From the NCBI GenBank assembly GCA_030146405.1, contig JASLBS010000243.1, forward strand, positions 1 through 22,863: a stretch of DNA of 22,863 bases, written 5' to 3'. The position numbers were made by a program, and so were the translations under genes. The notes beneath the pieces are model-generated. The model was not told the DNA's origin. It was given only the letters and a program-made list of their open reading frames with translations, and ran no database searches. Position 1 is the first letter of the stretch. Each line of letters starts with the position of its first letter. The stretch is from Arthrobacter sp. Lineage in GTDB: Bacteria > Actinomycetota > Actinomycetes > Actinomycetales > Micrococcaceae. Below are positions 6,022-12,517 of the stretch, one piece after another.

Positions 6022-7350
6022 GTGTCGAAGCAAGCGTCGCGAGAGCCCGAGCATGCGGAGTGCTCCATCCTCCACATCGACATGGATGCCTTTTTCGTCT
6101 CGGTCGAACTGCAGGATCATCCGCACCTGCGCGGAGTTCCCGTCGTCGTCGGTTCACCGTCAGGGCGTTCCGTGGTGCTCTCGGCCTCGTACGAGGCGCG
6201 GAGGTTCGGTGTGCGTTCCGCGATGCCCATGTCCGTCGCCATGCGGCAGTGTCCCACAGCTGTCATCCTCCCGCCGCACCAGGGGCGCTACTCCGAGGTC
6301 TCCCGGCAGGTGATGCGCATCTTCCGATCGATCACCCCGCAGGTCGAACAGTTGAGCGTGGACGAGGCGTTCCTGGACGTCTCCGGATCCCTCAGGAGGC
6401 TCGGCAGTCCGCGGGAGATCGGGGAGCAGGTGCGTGCCGAGATCGAGTCGACGCTGGGCATGACCGCCAGCGTCGGCGCAGCCACCACCAAGTTCGTCGC
6501 CAAGATCGCGTCCACCAGGGCCAAGCCCGACGGGCTCCTGCTGATCCCCGGGGACCAGACCGTGGCCTACCTGCACACCCTGCCCGTGTCCGCTCTCTGG
6601 GGAGTGGGCGCCAAGACCCAGGAGGTTCTTGCCCGGATCGGGATCCGAACGGTGCAGGACGTAGCGCATACACCGGTACCCACGCTCCGACGCCTCCTCG
6701 GTACGTCCGGTGAGCACGTCCACCACCTCGCCTGGGGGCGGGATCCGCGGCGGGTGGTGGTCGCGCGACCCGAGAAGAGCATCGGAGCCGAGGAGACCTT
6801 CTCCCGGGACATCGACGACTCGGAGGTCCTGCGCCGTGAACTCCTCCGGCTCGCCCACCGCACCGCCACGCGCCTGCGGGCCTCGGGCCACCGCGCCGGG
6901 GGTGTCGCGCTGAAGCTGCGCTACGCGGACTTCTCCACCCTCACCCGGTCCAAGAAGCTCGACGAGCCGGTGGACAGCGCGAACGCCCTGTACGGTGCGG
7001 CGACAGCCCTGCTCGCCGCACTCGGTGAGCGACCCATGGCGGTGCGACTGATCGGTCTGCGGGCCGAGTCCTTGGAGGTGGGCGGGGACGGGTCCACCCA
7101 GCTGACGATCGACCGCAGGGATGACAATTGGCGGCTCGCCGAGCGTGTGCTCGATGACGTGAATCGCAAGTTCGGAGGTGCAGGTGTGGTGCCGGCCGGG
7201 CTCCTCGACCCCAGGGGGCGGGGCCCCCGGGACGGGCCAGGAACCCGGCCGGACGGGCGAGCGGTCAGTACCTCGCACTCGACGGACGCAGAGCCGTCCG
7301 AGCGGGAACGGCACAGCCCACCTGCCGACCGTCCTGACCTCCGCCGATGA
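6022..7350 (+). CDS. dinB: DNA polymerase IV (Y-family translesion polymerase)
   Basis: 442 residues from GTG 6022. The palm begins with IDMDAFF at 19-25: Asp20 is the metal ligand and Phe25 the usual steric gate position. Next come YEARRFGVRSAMP (57-69) and SVDEAFLDV (112-120) with the second acidic pair Asp114/Glu115, then helix-hairpin-helix DNA-binding segments (near LWGVGAKTQEVLARIG) and a little-finger domain ending near residue 384. The enzyme copies past damaged bases with low fidelity. The last 58 residues are polar, Arg/Pro/Ser-rich and probably disordered. The usual clamp-binding pentapeptide QLxLF is replaced at best by QLTID, so contact with the sliding clamp may be weak or lie elsewhere. 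An in-frame ATG at 5965 would add 19 residues but has no ribosome site and lies upstream of the likely promoter box. The gene is divergent from the polyprenyl synthase. Confidence 0.93.
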   Translation: MSKQASREPEHAECSILHIDMDAFFVSVELQDHPHLRGVPVVVGSPSGRSVVLSASYEARRFGVRSAMPMSVAMRQCPTAVILPPHQGRYSEVSRQVMRIFRSITPQVEQLSVDEAFLDVSGSLRRLGSPREIGEQVRAEIESTLGMTASVGAATTKFVAKIASTRAKPDGLLLIPGDQTVAYLHTLPVSALWGVGAKTQEVLARIGIRTVQDVAHTPVPTLRRLLGTSGEHVHHLAWGRDPRRVVVARPEKSIGAEETFSRDIDDSEVLRRELLRLAHRTATRLRASGHRAGGVALKLRYADFSTLTRSKKLDEPVDSANALYGAATALLAALGERPMAVRLIGLRAESLEVGGDGSTQLTIDRRDDNWRLAERVLDDVNRKFGGAGVVPAGLLDPRGRGPRDGPGTRPDGRAVSTSHSTDAEPSERERHSPPADRPDLRR

Positions 7351-7406
7351 GGGCCAGGGAGGCGGATAACACCTCCTCGAGAGGCCGATCAAGTCCGCAT
7401 TGTGAC

Positions 7407-7435
7407 TTTGCGGCCGACACGTAGCAAACTATTCT
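7407..7435 (+). promoter_or_regulatory. Candidate promoter for the DUF3040 gene
   Basis: A short A/T-rich island between dinB and the DUF3040 gene contains TATTCT at 7430-7435 (four of six bases of TATAAT), with a weak TTTGCG 17 bases upstream at 7407-7412. TTGTGA (7400-7405) with TAGCAA (7422-7427) is an overlapping alternative. Either gives a leader of about 140 nt (to 7577) in which no further gene is supported. Confidence 0.35.
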
Positions 7436-7577
7436 TGATTCAGGTAGTCCGACTGCCGTCCAGTACGTAGATTCGTTGTTCGTCGCCGGTGCTTACACGC
7501 CCTCCGCCGGGAACCCACGATGCGTCCCGGTCGTTGGTTGGACGGAGGAACGTTGGTACCCATCAAAGGAGGCGGTC

Positions 7578-7955
7578 ATGGCACTCTCGGAACACGAGCA
7601 GAGGTTGCTTGATCAGCTTGAACAGCAGTTGCACGCCGACGATCCCAAGTTCGCGCATTCGATGGCCTCGGACACGAGAAAAGCGATGTCGACGAGACGA
7701 TTGGTCATCGGGGCGCTCGTCACGATCGCGGGAATCCTGGTGTTGCTCGCGGGCATCGTCAACCAGTACATCCCGATCGGAGTGGTGGGTTTCCTGATCA
7801 TGGGCGCCGGTGTGTATTTCGCGACCACCAGGTCCAAGCAGGTGGAGGGCGCGAGGCCGGCAGGGAAGCCGTCGAAGGCGACCTCGGGGGGAAAGAGCGG
7901 CTTCATGAGCAATCTCGAGGACAAGTGGGACGAACGCCGCAGGGACCAGAGTTGA
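7578..7955 (+). CDS. DUF3040 family small membrane protein
   Basis: 125 residues. The opening MALSEHEQRLLDQLEQQL is the hallmark of DUF3040, an actinobacterial family of unknown function. It is followed by an Asp/Lys-rich stretch, two closely spaced membrane helices (about 42-62 and 64-84) and a basic, Gly/Lys-rich cytoplasmic-type tail. The start is ATG 7578, preceded at five bases by a near-perfect ribosome site, AAAGGAGG; an in-frame TTG at 7476 would only read through the leader. M. tuberculosis has a similar protein (Rv2169c, from memory) in the same general place upstream of mraZ, so the position is conserved although the function is not known. A strong terminator follows 48 nt after the stop, so the gene is probably monocistronic and separate from the dcw cluster. 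Confidence 0.85.
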   Translation: MALSEHEQRLLDQLEQQLHADDPKFAHSMASDTRKAMSTRRLVIGALVTIAGILVLLAGIVNQYIPIGVVGFLIMGAGVYFATTRSKQVEGARPAGKPSKATSGGKSGFMSNLEDKWDERRRDQS

Positions 7956-8003
7956 TCCCCAGGCATAGCAGGTGAACCGCTGACCGAGCGGGAACCACTG
8001 ATC

Positions 8004-8037
8004 GAAGAGGGAACCCGCTGCGGCGGGTTCCTTCTTC
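8004..8037 (+). terminator. Intrinsic terminator after the DUF3040 gene
   Basis: A 15-bp stem (8004-8018 with 8023-8037, one G-U pair, 4-nt loop TGCG) is followed by GTTT. It separates the DUF3040 transcript from the mraZ promoter region. A short minus-strand reading frame ends at its right edge (8040), so it might serve both sides. Confidence 0.85.
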
Positions 8038-8039
8038 GT

Positions 8040-8222
8040 TTAACGGTCGAGCCGATGACGTTCCTCTGTCGACCCCTGCTGGACGAACCCGGCGGACCGG
8101 ATGGGGAACTGCTCCAGCGTCTTCCTCCATTTTCCTCCCCGAGCCCGTCCCAGTGCCTCGTCCCTGTCAGCGCAGCTCGTCCTGCAAGGTTCTGCCGAGT
8201 ATTCGACGAAGAAGACAGCCAT
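8040..8222 (-). CDS. Doubtful small hypothetical protein upstream of mraZ
   Basis: A 60-codon minus-strand frame opens with ATG at 8222 (MAVFFVEYS...) and stops at 8040, directly beside the terminator hairpin. The first residues look like a beta strand of the kind that opens YciI-like proteins, but the rest (basic, Cys- and Arg-containing) does not resemble any family I recognise. There is no Shine-Dalgarno before the ATG, and third-position G/C is only about 70 percent by my count, clearly below the neighbouring genes. It may be a real short gene, the remnant of a decayed one, or chance. It is listed because this 200-nt stretch between the terminator and the mraZ promoter holds nothing else I can support. 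Confidence 0.2.
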   Translation of the reverse strand: MAVFFVEYSAEPCRTSCADRDEALGRARGGKWRKTLEQFPIRSAGFVQQGSTEERHRLDR

Positions 8223-8238
8223 GGAGTGCGCCCGCGCA

Positions 8239-8278
8239 TTGACCGGGGAGGGTTGTGGAGTAAAGTGGGGAATATAAG
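8239..8278 (+). promoter_or_regulatory. mraZ promoter with three MraZ-type operator boxes
   Basis: TTGACC (8239-8244) and TAAAGT (8261-8266) are spaced by 16 bases and form a plausible promoter; TATAAG at 8273-8278 is an alternative -10. Overlapping these are GGGAG (8246-8250), TGGAG (8256-8260) and TGGGG (8266-8270), with starts exactly 10 bp apart. MraZ is known to bind tandem TGGGN repeats with 5-nt spacers upstream of its own gene and to repress the cluster. Here the boxes cover the region between and across -35 and -10, which fits autorepression. Confidence 0.7.
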
Positions 8279-8329
8279 AGCAAGGCACCATACTCTTGGG
8301 CTTGACAGACTCAGAACAGGCGGTCAGGG

Positions 8330-8761
8330 ATGTTCCTCGGAACTCACAGTCCCCGTCTCGACGAGAAAGGCAGGCTGATCCTCCCTGCGAAGTTCCGCGA
8401 GGAACTGAGCGAGGGGCTGGTCCTCACGAGGGGCCAGGAGCGCTGTATCTACGTTTTCAGCATGGGTGAGTTCGAGAGTGTTCACGAACAGATGCGGTCC
8501 GCGCCGATCTCGTCACGCCAGGCGAGGGACTACAACCGCATCTTCCTGTCAGGAGCTTCGGACGAGGTTCCTGACAAACAGGGCAGGATCACCATCCCGC
8601 CCGCACTCAGGTCCTACGCGGGCCTGGACCGTGACGTCGCGGTCATCGGTGCGGGAAGCCGTGCGGAGATCTGGGCGGCGGATGCATGGGAGTCCTACCT
8701 GATGGAGAAGGAAACGGCCTTCTCCGAGACGGACGAGGACACCTTCCCGGGGATCATCTGA
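8330..8761 (+). CDS. mraZ: Transcriptional regulator MraZ
   Basis: 143 residues, the usual length. It has two AbrB/SpoVT-like DNA-binding halves, each with a D-x-x-G-R motif: DEKGRLILPAKFR at 11-23 and DKQGRITIPPALR at 82-94. MraZ forms ring-shaped oligomers that bind repeated boxes and, in E. coli, represses the dcw cluster starting with its own gene. Three such boxes lie 60-84 bp upstream. The start ATG 8330 (MFLGTHSPRLDEKGR) is the conserved family N-terminus; the ribosome site is modest (AGGCGG, six bases upstream). The first gene of the cluster, it is followed by an unusually long gap before rsmH. Identity is certain from sequence and position. Confidence 0.97.
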   Translation: MFLGTHSPRLDEKGRLILPAKFREELSEGLVLTRGQERCIYVFSMGEFESVHEQMRSAPISSRQARDYNRIFLSGASDEVPDKQGRITIPPALRSYAGLDRDVAVIGAGSRAEIWAADAWESYLMEKETAFSETDEDTFPGII

Positions 8762-8856
8762 CCGGGAACTCGACCAGCAGGACACCCCGGCAGCACGCAG
8801 GCCGCGGGTTCACGGTTCTCTTGGATGAGACCTCCAGCCGCCGGACATGGTTGTCA

Positions 8857-8987
8857 CCTGGCTCCACTTCCCCGGAGCCAGGCGTCGATCGTCCGGACGG
8901 ATGGGGATTTGACCCAAGAGCACGGCGTTTCCTTCCAGCGGCCTGCAGAAACACACCGATACGATGATGACGAGCTGCAGGACGGAG
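8857..8987 (+). ncRNA. Candidate structured 5' leader of rsmH (mraW RNA motif-like element)
   Basis: The 233-nt gap between mraZ and rsmH contains a perfect 9-bp hairpin (CCTGGCTCC 8857-8865 with GGAGCCAGG 8874-8882, 8-nt loop ACTTCCCC). Loop bases TCCCC (8869-8873) can pair with GGGGA (8903-8907), giving a possible pseudoknot. A second stem (CCTGCAG 8942-8948 with CTGCAGG 8975-8981) ends three bases before the rsmH ribosome site GGAG (8984-8987). A conserved RNA called the mraW motif has been described upstream of mraW (rsmH) in actinobacteria; position fits, but I cannot compare with its covariance model here. The hairpin has no T-tract, so it is not a standard terminator. The part 8762-8856 shows nothing clear. 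Confidence 0.45.
8960..8965 (+). promoter_or_regulatory. Possible -10 box of an internal rsmH promoter
   Basis: TACGAT, the same hexamer as at the dinB promoter, lies 29 nt before the rsmH ATG and would start transcription near 8971, keeping the GGAG ribosome site. No -35 is apparent. It conflicts with the structured-leader idea for transcripts starting here, since those would lack the hairpin at 8857-8882. Confidence 0.3.
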
Positions 8988-8994
8988 ATGGCGG

Positions 8995-9996
8995 ATGCGC
9001 GGTGATCGACCGACGGGTGAGCGGCACGTACCCGTCCTTCGCGACCGCTGCGTCTCCCTCATCGGTGGTTCGGTGGAAGCCGCGGAAGCAGCCGGCCGTA
9101 CAGCCGTCATCATCGACGCGACGCTCGGCATGGGCGGGCACTCCGAGACCATGCTGGAGCGGTTCCCGAAGGCCCACCTCGTGGGGATAGACCGTGACAC
9201 CGAGGCGCTGGAACTCGCGGGGGAGCGACTGGCGTCCTTCAAGGACCGCACCGACCTGGTCCACGCCGTCTACGACGAGATCCCCGACGTGCTGGCGGAC
9301 CTCGGCATCTCAGGCGCGGACGGCGTCCTGTTCGATCTCGGCGTCTCTTCCCTCCAGCTCGATGAGCGGGACCGAGGTTTCGCCTACTCCTACGACGCGC
9401 CGCTCGACATGCGTATGGACACGACACGGGGTATCACCGCAGCGGACGTGGTCAATACGTATTCCACCGAGGATCTCCTGCGCATCATCCGCACCTGGGG
9501 CGAGGAGAAGTTCGCGGGTCGGATCGCGACGACGATCACGCAGGCGAGGGATGCAGCACCCTTCCGCACCACGGCTCAACTGGTGGACGTCATCCGCTCG
9601 GTCGTGCCGGCAGCGGCGTCCCGTACCGGTGGCCATCCCGCGAAGCGCACCTTCCAGGCGCTGCGCATCGAGGTGAACGAGGAGTTGACGGTGCTGGAAC
9701 GCGCAATTCCCGCAGCGATCGATGCCGTGAGGATCGGCGGCCGGGTAGTGGCGATGTCCTACCACTCCCTCGAGGACCGCATCGTGAAGAGCGCGTTCAC
9801 GGCAGGGACCAGATCATCGGCTCCGGTGGGCTTCCCCGTGGAGCTCGAGCAGCACAAGGCGTATCTCCGTTCGCTGACGCGAGGCACCGAGGCGCCGACC
9901 TCGACCGAGATCGAAGAGAATTCGCGTGCGGCCTCGGCCAAGCTGCGGGCAGTGGAACGAATCAAGGCCGGACCAGTCGACGGGACAACCACATGA
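8995..9996 (+). CDS. rsmH: 16S rRNA (cytosine(1402)-N4)-methyltransferase RsmH
   Basis: 333 residues. RsmH (formerly MraW) transfers a methyl group from S-adenosylmethionine to N4 of C1402 in the ribosomal decoding centre. Family motifs: HVPVL at 11-15, the SAM loop DATLGMGGHS at 41-50, GIDRD at 64-68, FDLGVSSLQLDERDRGF and LDMRMD in the middle, and AMSYHSLEDRIVK in the C-terminal half. The start ATG 8995 has GGAG seven bases upstream; the nearby ATG at 8988 leads to a stop within six codons. Its stop overlaps the ftsL start (ATGA at 9993-9996), so the two are probably translationally coupled. Membership of the dcw cluster is conserved although the target is the ribosome. Confidence 0.97.
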   Translation: MRGDRPTGERHVPVLRDRCVSLIGGSVEAAEAAGRTAVIIDATLGMGGHSETMLERFPKAHLVGIDRDTEALELAGERLASFKDRTDLVHAVYDEIPDVLADLGISGADGVLFDLGVSSLQLDERDRGFAYSYDAPLDMRMDTTRGITAADVVNTYSTEDLLRIIRTWGEEKFAGRIATTITQARDAAPFRTTAQLVDVIRSVVPAAASRTGGHPAKRTFQALRIEVNEELTVLERAIPAAIDAVRIGGRVVAMSYHSLEDRIVKSAFTAGTRSSAPVGFPVELEQHKAYLRSLTRGTEAPTSTEIEENSRAASAKLRAVERIKAGPVDGTTT

Positions 9997-10655
9997 GCCA
10001 GGCACTGACTGTCGAGAAGCGGCAGGACGGCACAGCCTTCTCCGGGAGCGGTGCGCTCGCTGCAGCCCCCGAGCGATTGTCGTCGAAGCCGGCCGGATCG
10101 ACGACGAAGGCCCGCACGCCGCTCTCCGTAGTGCCGGTGCGACCCACGAAGCGACGGGTTCCCTTCGCGGTGTTCACCCTCCTGGTGCTCGCGGCGGCCC
10201 TCGCGACGGTGCTCATGCTCAACATCTCGGTGTCCGGCAAGCAGTACGAACTGGTGCAGCTCAGGAACCAGCAGGTGGCCCTCACGCAGCAGAACGAGGC
10301 ACTCGTCCTCGAGGTCGAGAGCAGGGAGGCCCCCCAGAATCTCGCGGTCGCGGCCACCGAACTCGGTATGGTGGCCTCGCCGACGTTCGGCACCATCGAT
10401 CTGGAGACCGGCACGGTGTCCGGCGTGCCGGAGCCGGCACAGGAGGGGCCGGAGGCCGAGGTGTTGATCGCCGCGCCGAGCCTCGGCACCGATCGGCCCG
10501 CACCGGCTGCCGCGCCGGCTCCCGCTCAGACCGAGGACTCGTCCGCGGGTGGGGCGGACGCCGCGCACGAAGGCTATCAGTCCAGTGGAACTGCGGACGA
10601 GGCCGACGCGACCGGCACCATACCGGGACCACAGCAGCTCGGTGGCGAACGGTAG
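9993..10655 (+). CDS. ftsL: Cell division protein FtsL
   Basis: 220 residues, a single-pass membrane protein. A basic, disordered N-terminus (1-56) leads to one membrane helix (about 57-79), a coiled-coil stretch (about 81-112, with LVQLRNQQVALTQQNEALVLEVE) and the segment LAVAATELGMV, which is typical of actinobacterial FtsL proteins. FtsL joins FtsB/DivIC and FtsQ in the divisome and helps activate FtsW-FtsI. The last 80 or so residues are Ala/Pro/Gly/Glu-rich and probably disordered outside the membrane; this tail is absent from the short enterobacterial proteins. The family diverges strongly, so the call rests on topology plus its fixed place between rsmH and ftsI. It starts at ATG 9993, overlapping the rsmH stop by four bases. 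The next 60 nt before ftsI hold only the ftsI ribosome site. Confidence 0.85.
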   Translation: MSQALTVEKRQDGTAFSGSGALAAAPERLSSKPAGSTTKARTPLSVVPVRPTKRRVPFAVFTLLVLAAALATVLMLNISVSGKQYELVQLRNQQVALTQQNEALVLEVESREAPQNLAVAATELGMVASPTFGTIDLETGTVSGVPEPAQEGPEAEVLIAAPSLGTDRPAPAAAPAPAQTEDSSAGGADAAHEGYQSSGTADEADATGTIPGPQQLGGER

Positions 10656-10715
10656 CGGCCGACCACCGCAGCCCGCCGTCCCCGCACCGAACGTACTGAT
10701 CGACAAGGAACTCCC

Positions 10716-12500
10716 GTGACCCCTGCACGTACCGGTAGCCCGGACAGCCACCGACTGGCGCTCGGCTCCACCCGGCTCCGCGTGGGACTCGCTTTCGTCC
10801 TCGTGCTGCTGCTGGTCCTGGGGGTACGGCTGTTCCAGCTCCAGGCCCTCGATCTGAACGGTCTGGCCCAGGCGGGCCTGTCCAACCGGCTCACCACCAC
10901 GGTGGTGCAGCCCATCCGTGGTTCGATCGTGGACACCAACGGCAAGTACTTCGCCAGGAGCGTGGAGCGCTACGACATCGTGGTGGACCAGCGCCTGAGC
11001 GACGTCGACGAGTTCGATCGGACGGTCGGGGAGGTTCGCGAAGAGGACATCCCGATCGATCAGGGCCTCGCGGAACTCTCGGACGTGCTCGGCATCGACG
11101 TCGAGACGCTCCGAGGCGCCGTCCTGGGGGAGCAGAGCTTCAACTATGTGGCACGCTCCGTGACGCCCGAGGTGAGGGACCGCGCGCTGGCCGTCAGGAT
11201 CCCCGGTGTCTACGCCGACATGACCAGTGTCAGGACGTATCCCGCCGGCCCCGTGGCCGGCTCGGTCATCGGCTACGTGGGGCCCGACGGCGGAGCCCGT
11301 GCTGGACTCGAGACGGCACTCGACGACCAACTGACCGGAGAGGCCGGAAGCCGGACCTTCGAGATCGGCGGGGACGGCATCCGGATCCCCTACGCCACCA
11401 ATGAGGACGTCCCCGCGGAGAACGGCCGCGACGTCCGGCTGACCATCGACCAGGACCTCCAGTGGTTCGCCCAGCAGACCATCGCTTCCCAGGTGGAGGA
11501 CTACGACGCCGAGTGGGGCAACATCGTGGTGGTCGAGACCGGGACCGGTGCGATCCGGGCCATGGCCGAGTCGACCACGCTCGACCCGAACGACCCCGAT
11601 GCCACCCCCGTCGAGGAACGGAGCCCCAACTCCATCAGCGCCGCCTTCGAACCCGGTTCGACCACGAAGGTCATCACCCTCGCGGCGGCACTGGAGGAGG
11701 GGTTGATCGAGCCCTCCTCCAGGTTCACGCTGGACAACCGCTACACCGTGGGTAACCAGACGTTCAAGGATTCCACGGAGCACGGACGGGAGCGGCGTAC
11801 CGCAGCCGGTGTGCTCGCCAAGTCCATGAACACAGGGACGGTGCAGATCGGCGAGAAGCTGACCAAGCAGGAGCGCTACGACTGGATGAAGAAGTTCGGG
11901 ATCGGCGATCCGCTGGGCACCGGCCTGGGGGAGGAGAACCAGGGCCTCCTCACCACACCCGACAACTGGGACGACCGTCAGCAGTACACCGTGCTCTTCG
12001 GGCAGGGCCTCTCGCAGACGGCTCTCCACACGGCGATGGTCTACCAGACGATCGCGAACGACGGCGTCCGGCTCACGCCACGCCTCATCGACGCCTACAT
12101 CGATCCGGACGGTACGGAGCACAAAGTGCCTCAGGACGAGGGGACCGAGGTCGTCTCACCGGAGACCGCGGCCGAGATGCGGAAGATGCTCGAGACGGTC
12201 ACCGAGGAGGGCTCCGGGGCCTCCGGCGAGCTCGAGCAGTATCGCGTCGGATCGAAGACGGGCACGGCGGAAGCTCCCAGCGACACCGGCGGTTACGATG
12301 GCTACACGCTCTCGTACGCGGGAGTGGCTCCCATCGAGGACCCCCAGTACGTGGTGGTGGTGACGCTGCAGCGACCCCAGGGCGACCTCTACTACCTCAT
12401 TCCAGGACTGTCCTTCCAGAAGGTCATGCAGCAGGTCCTCAACTCGGACAATGTCCCGGCCTCGACGACGAAGCCGGACATCTACCCGGTGGAATTCTGA
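10716..12500 (+). CDS. ftsI: Division-specific penicillin-binding transpeptidase FtsI (class B PBP)
   Basis: 594 residues. Short cytoplasmic N-terminus, one membrane helix (about 22-42), then a PBP dimerisation domain with QPIRGSIVDTNG at 65-76, and a C-terminal transpeptidase domain. Its three catalytic motifs are intact: STTK at 315-318 (nucleophile Ser315), SMN at 370-372 and KTGT at 514-517. The enzyme cross-links peptide stems of septal peptidoglycan outside the membrane and works with FtsW, encoded later in the cluster. The start is GTG 10716, with AAGGA six bases upstream. The gene is often called pbpB in actinobacteria. No PASTA repeats follow the transpeptidase domain; the protein ends soon after. 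murE begins 17 nt downstream. Confidence 0.95.
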   Translation: MTPARTGSPDSHRLALGSTRLRVGLAFVLVLLLVLGVRLFQLQALDLNGLAQAGLSNRLTTTVVQPIRGSIVDTNGKYFARSVERYDIVVDQRLSDVDEFDRTVGEVREEDIPIDQGLAELSDVLGIDVETLRGAVLGEQSFNYVARSVTPEVRDRALAVRIPGVYADMTSVRTYPAGPVAGSVIGYVGPDGGARAGLETALDDQLTGEAGSRTFEIGGDGIRIPYATNEDVPAENGRDVRLTIDQDLQWFAQQTIASQVEDYDAEWGNIVVVETGTGAIRAMAESTTLDPNDPDATPVEERSPNSISAAFEPGSTTKVITLAAALEEGLIEPSSRFTLDNRYTVGNQTFKDSTEHGRERRTAAGVLAKSMNTGTVQIGEKLTKQERYDWMKKFGIGDPLGTGLGEENQGLLTTPDNWDDRQQYTVLFGQGLSQTALHTAMVYQTIANDGVRLTPRLIDAYIDPDGTEHKVPQDEGTEVVSPETAAEMRKMLETVTEEGSGASGELEQYRVGSKTGTAEAPSDTGGYDGYTLSYAGVAPIEDPQYVVVVTLQRPQGDLYYLIPGLSFQKVMQQVLNSDNVPASTTKPDIYPVEF

Positions 12501-12517
12501 CCCGGAGGCCAGGAACA

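Noticed and set aside
6160..7392. A 410-codon minus-strand frame opposite dinB
   Set aside because: Same shadow effect; DinB on the plus strand carries all catalytic motifs.
8302..8307. Perfect TTGACA just before mraZ
   Set aside because: At 16-18 nt spacing there is no TANNNT box before the ATG, so it is unlikely to be a working -35; the promoter around 8239-8278 is better.
8857..8882. Reading the mraZ-rsmH hairpin as an intrinsic terminator
   Set aside because: No T-tract follows the stem (next bases CGTCGATCG), and full termination here would cut off essential genes unless another promoter exists.
9759..12122. A 787-codon open frame on the minus strand opposite rsmH, ftsL and ftsI
   Set aside because: It is the mirror of high-GC coding DNA. 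The plus-strand genes have intact motifs, and the translation shows His/Gly/Asp/Arg-rich text with no domain and no ribosome site.
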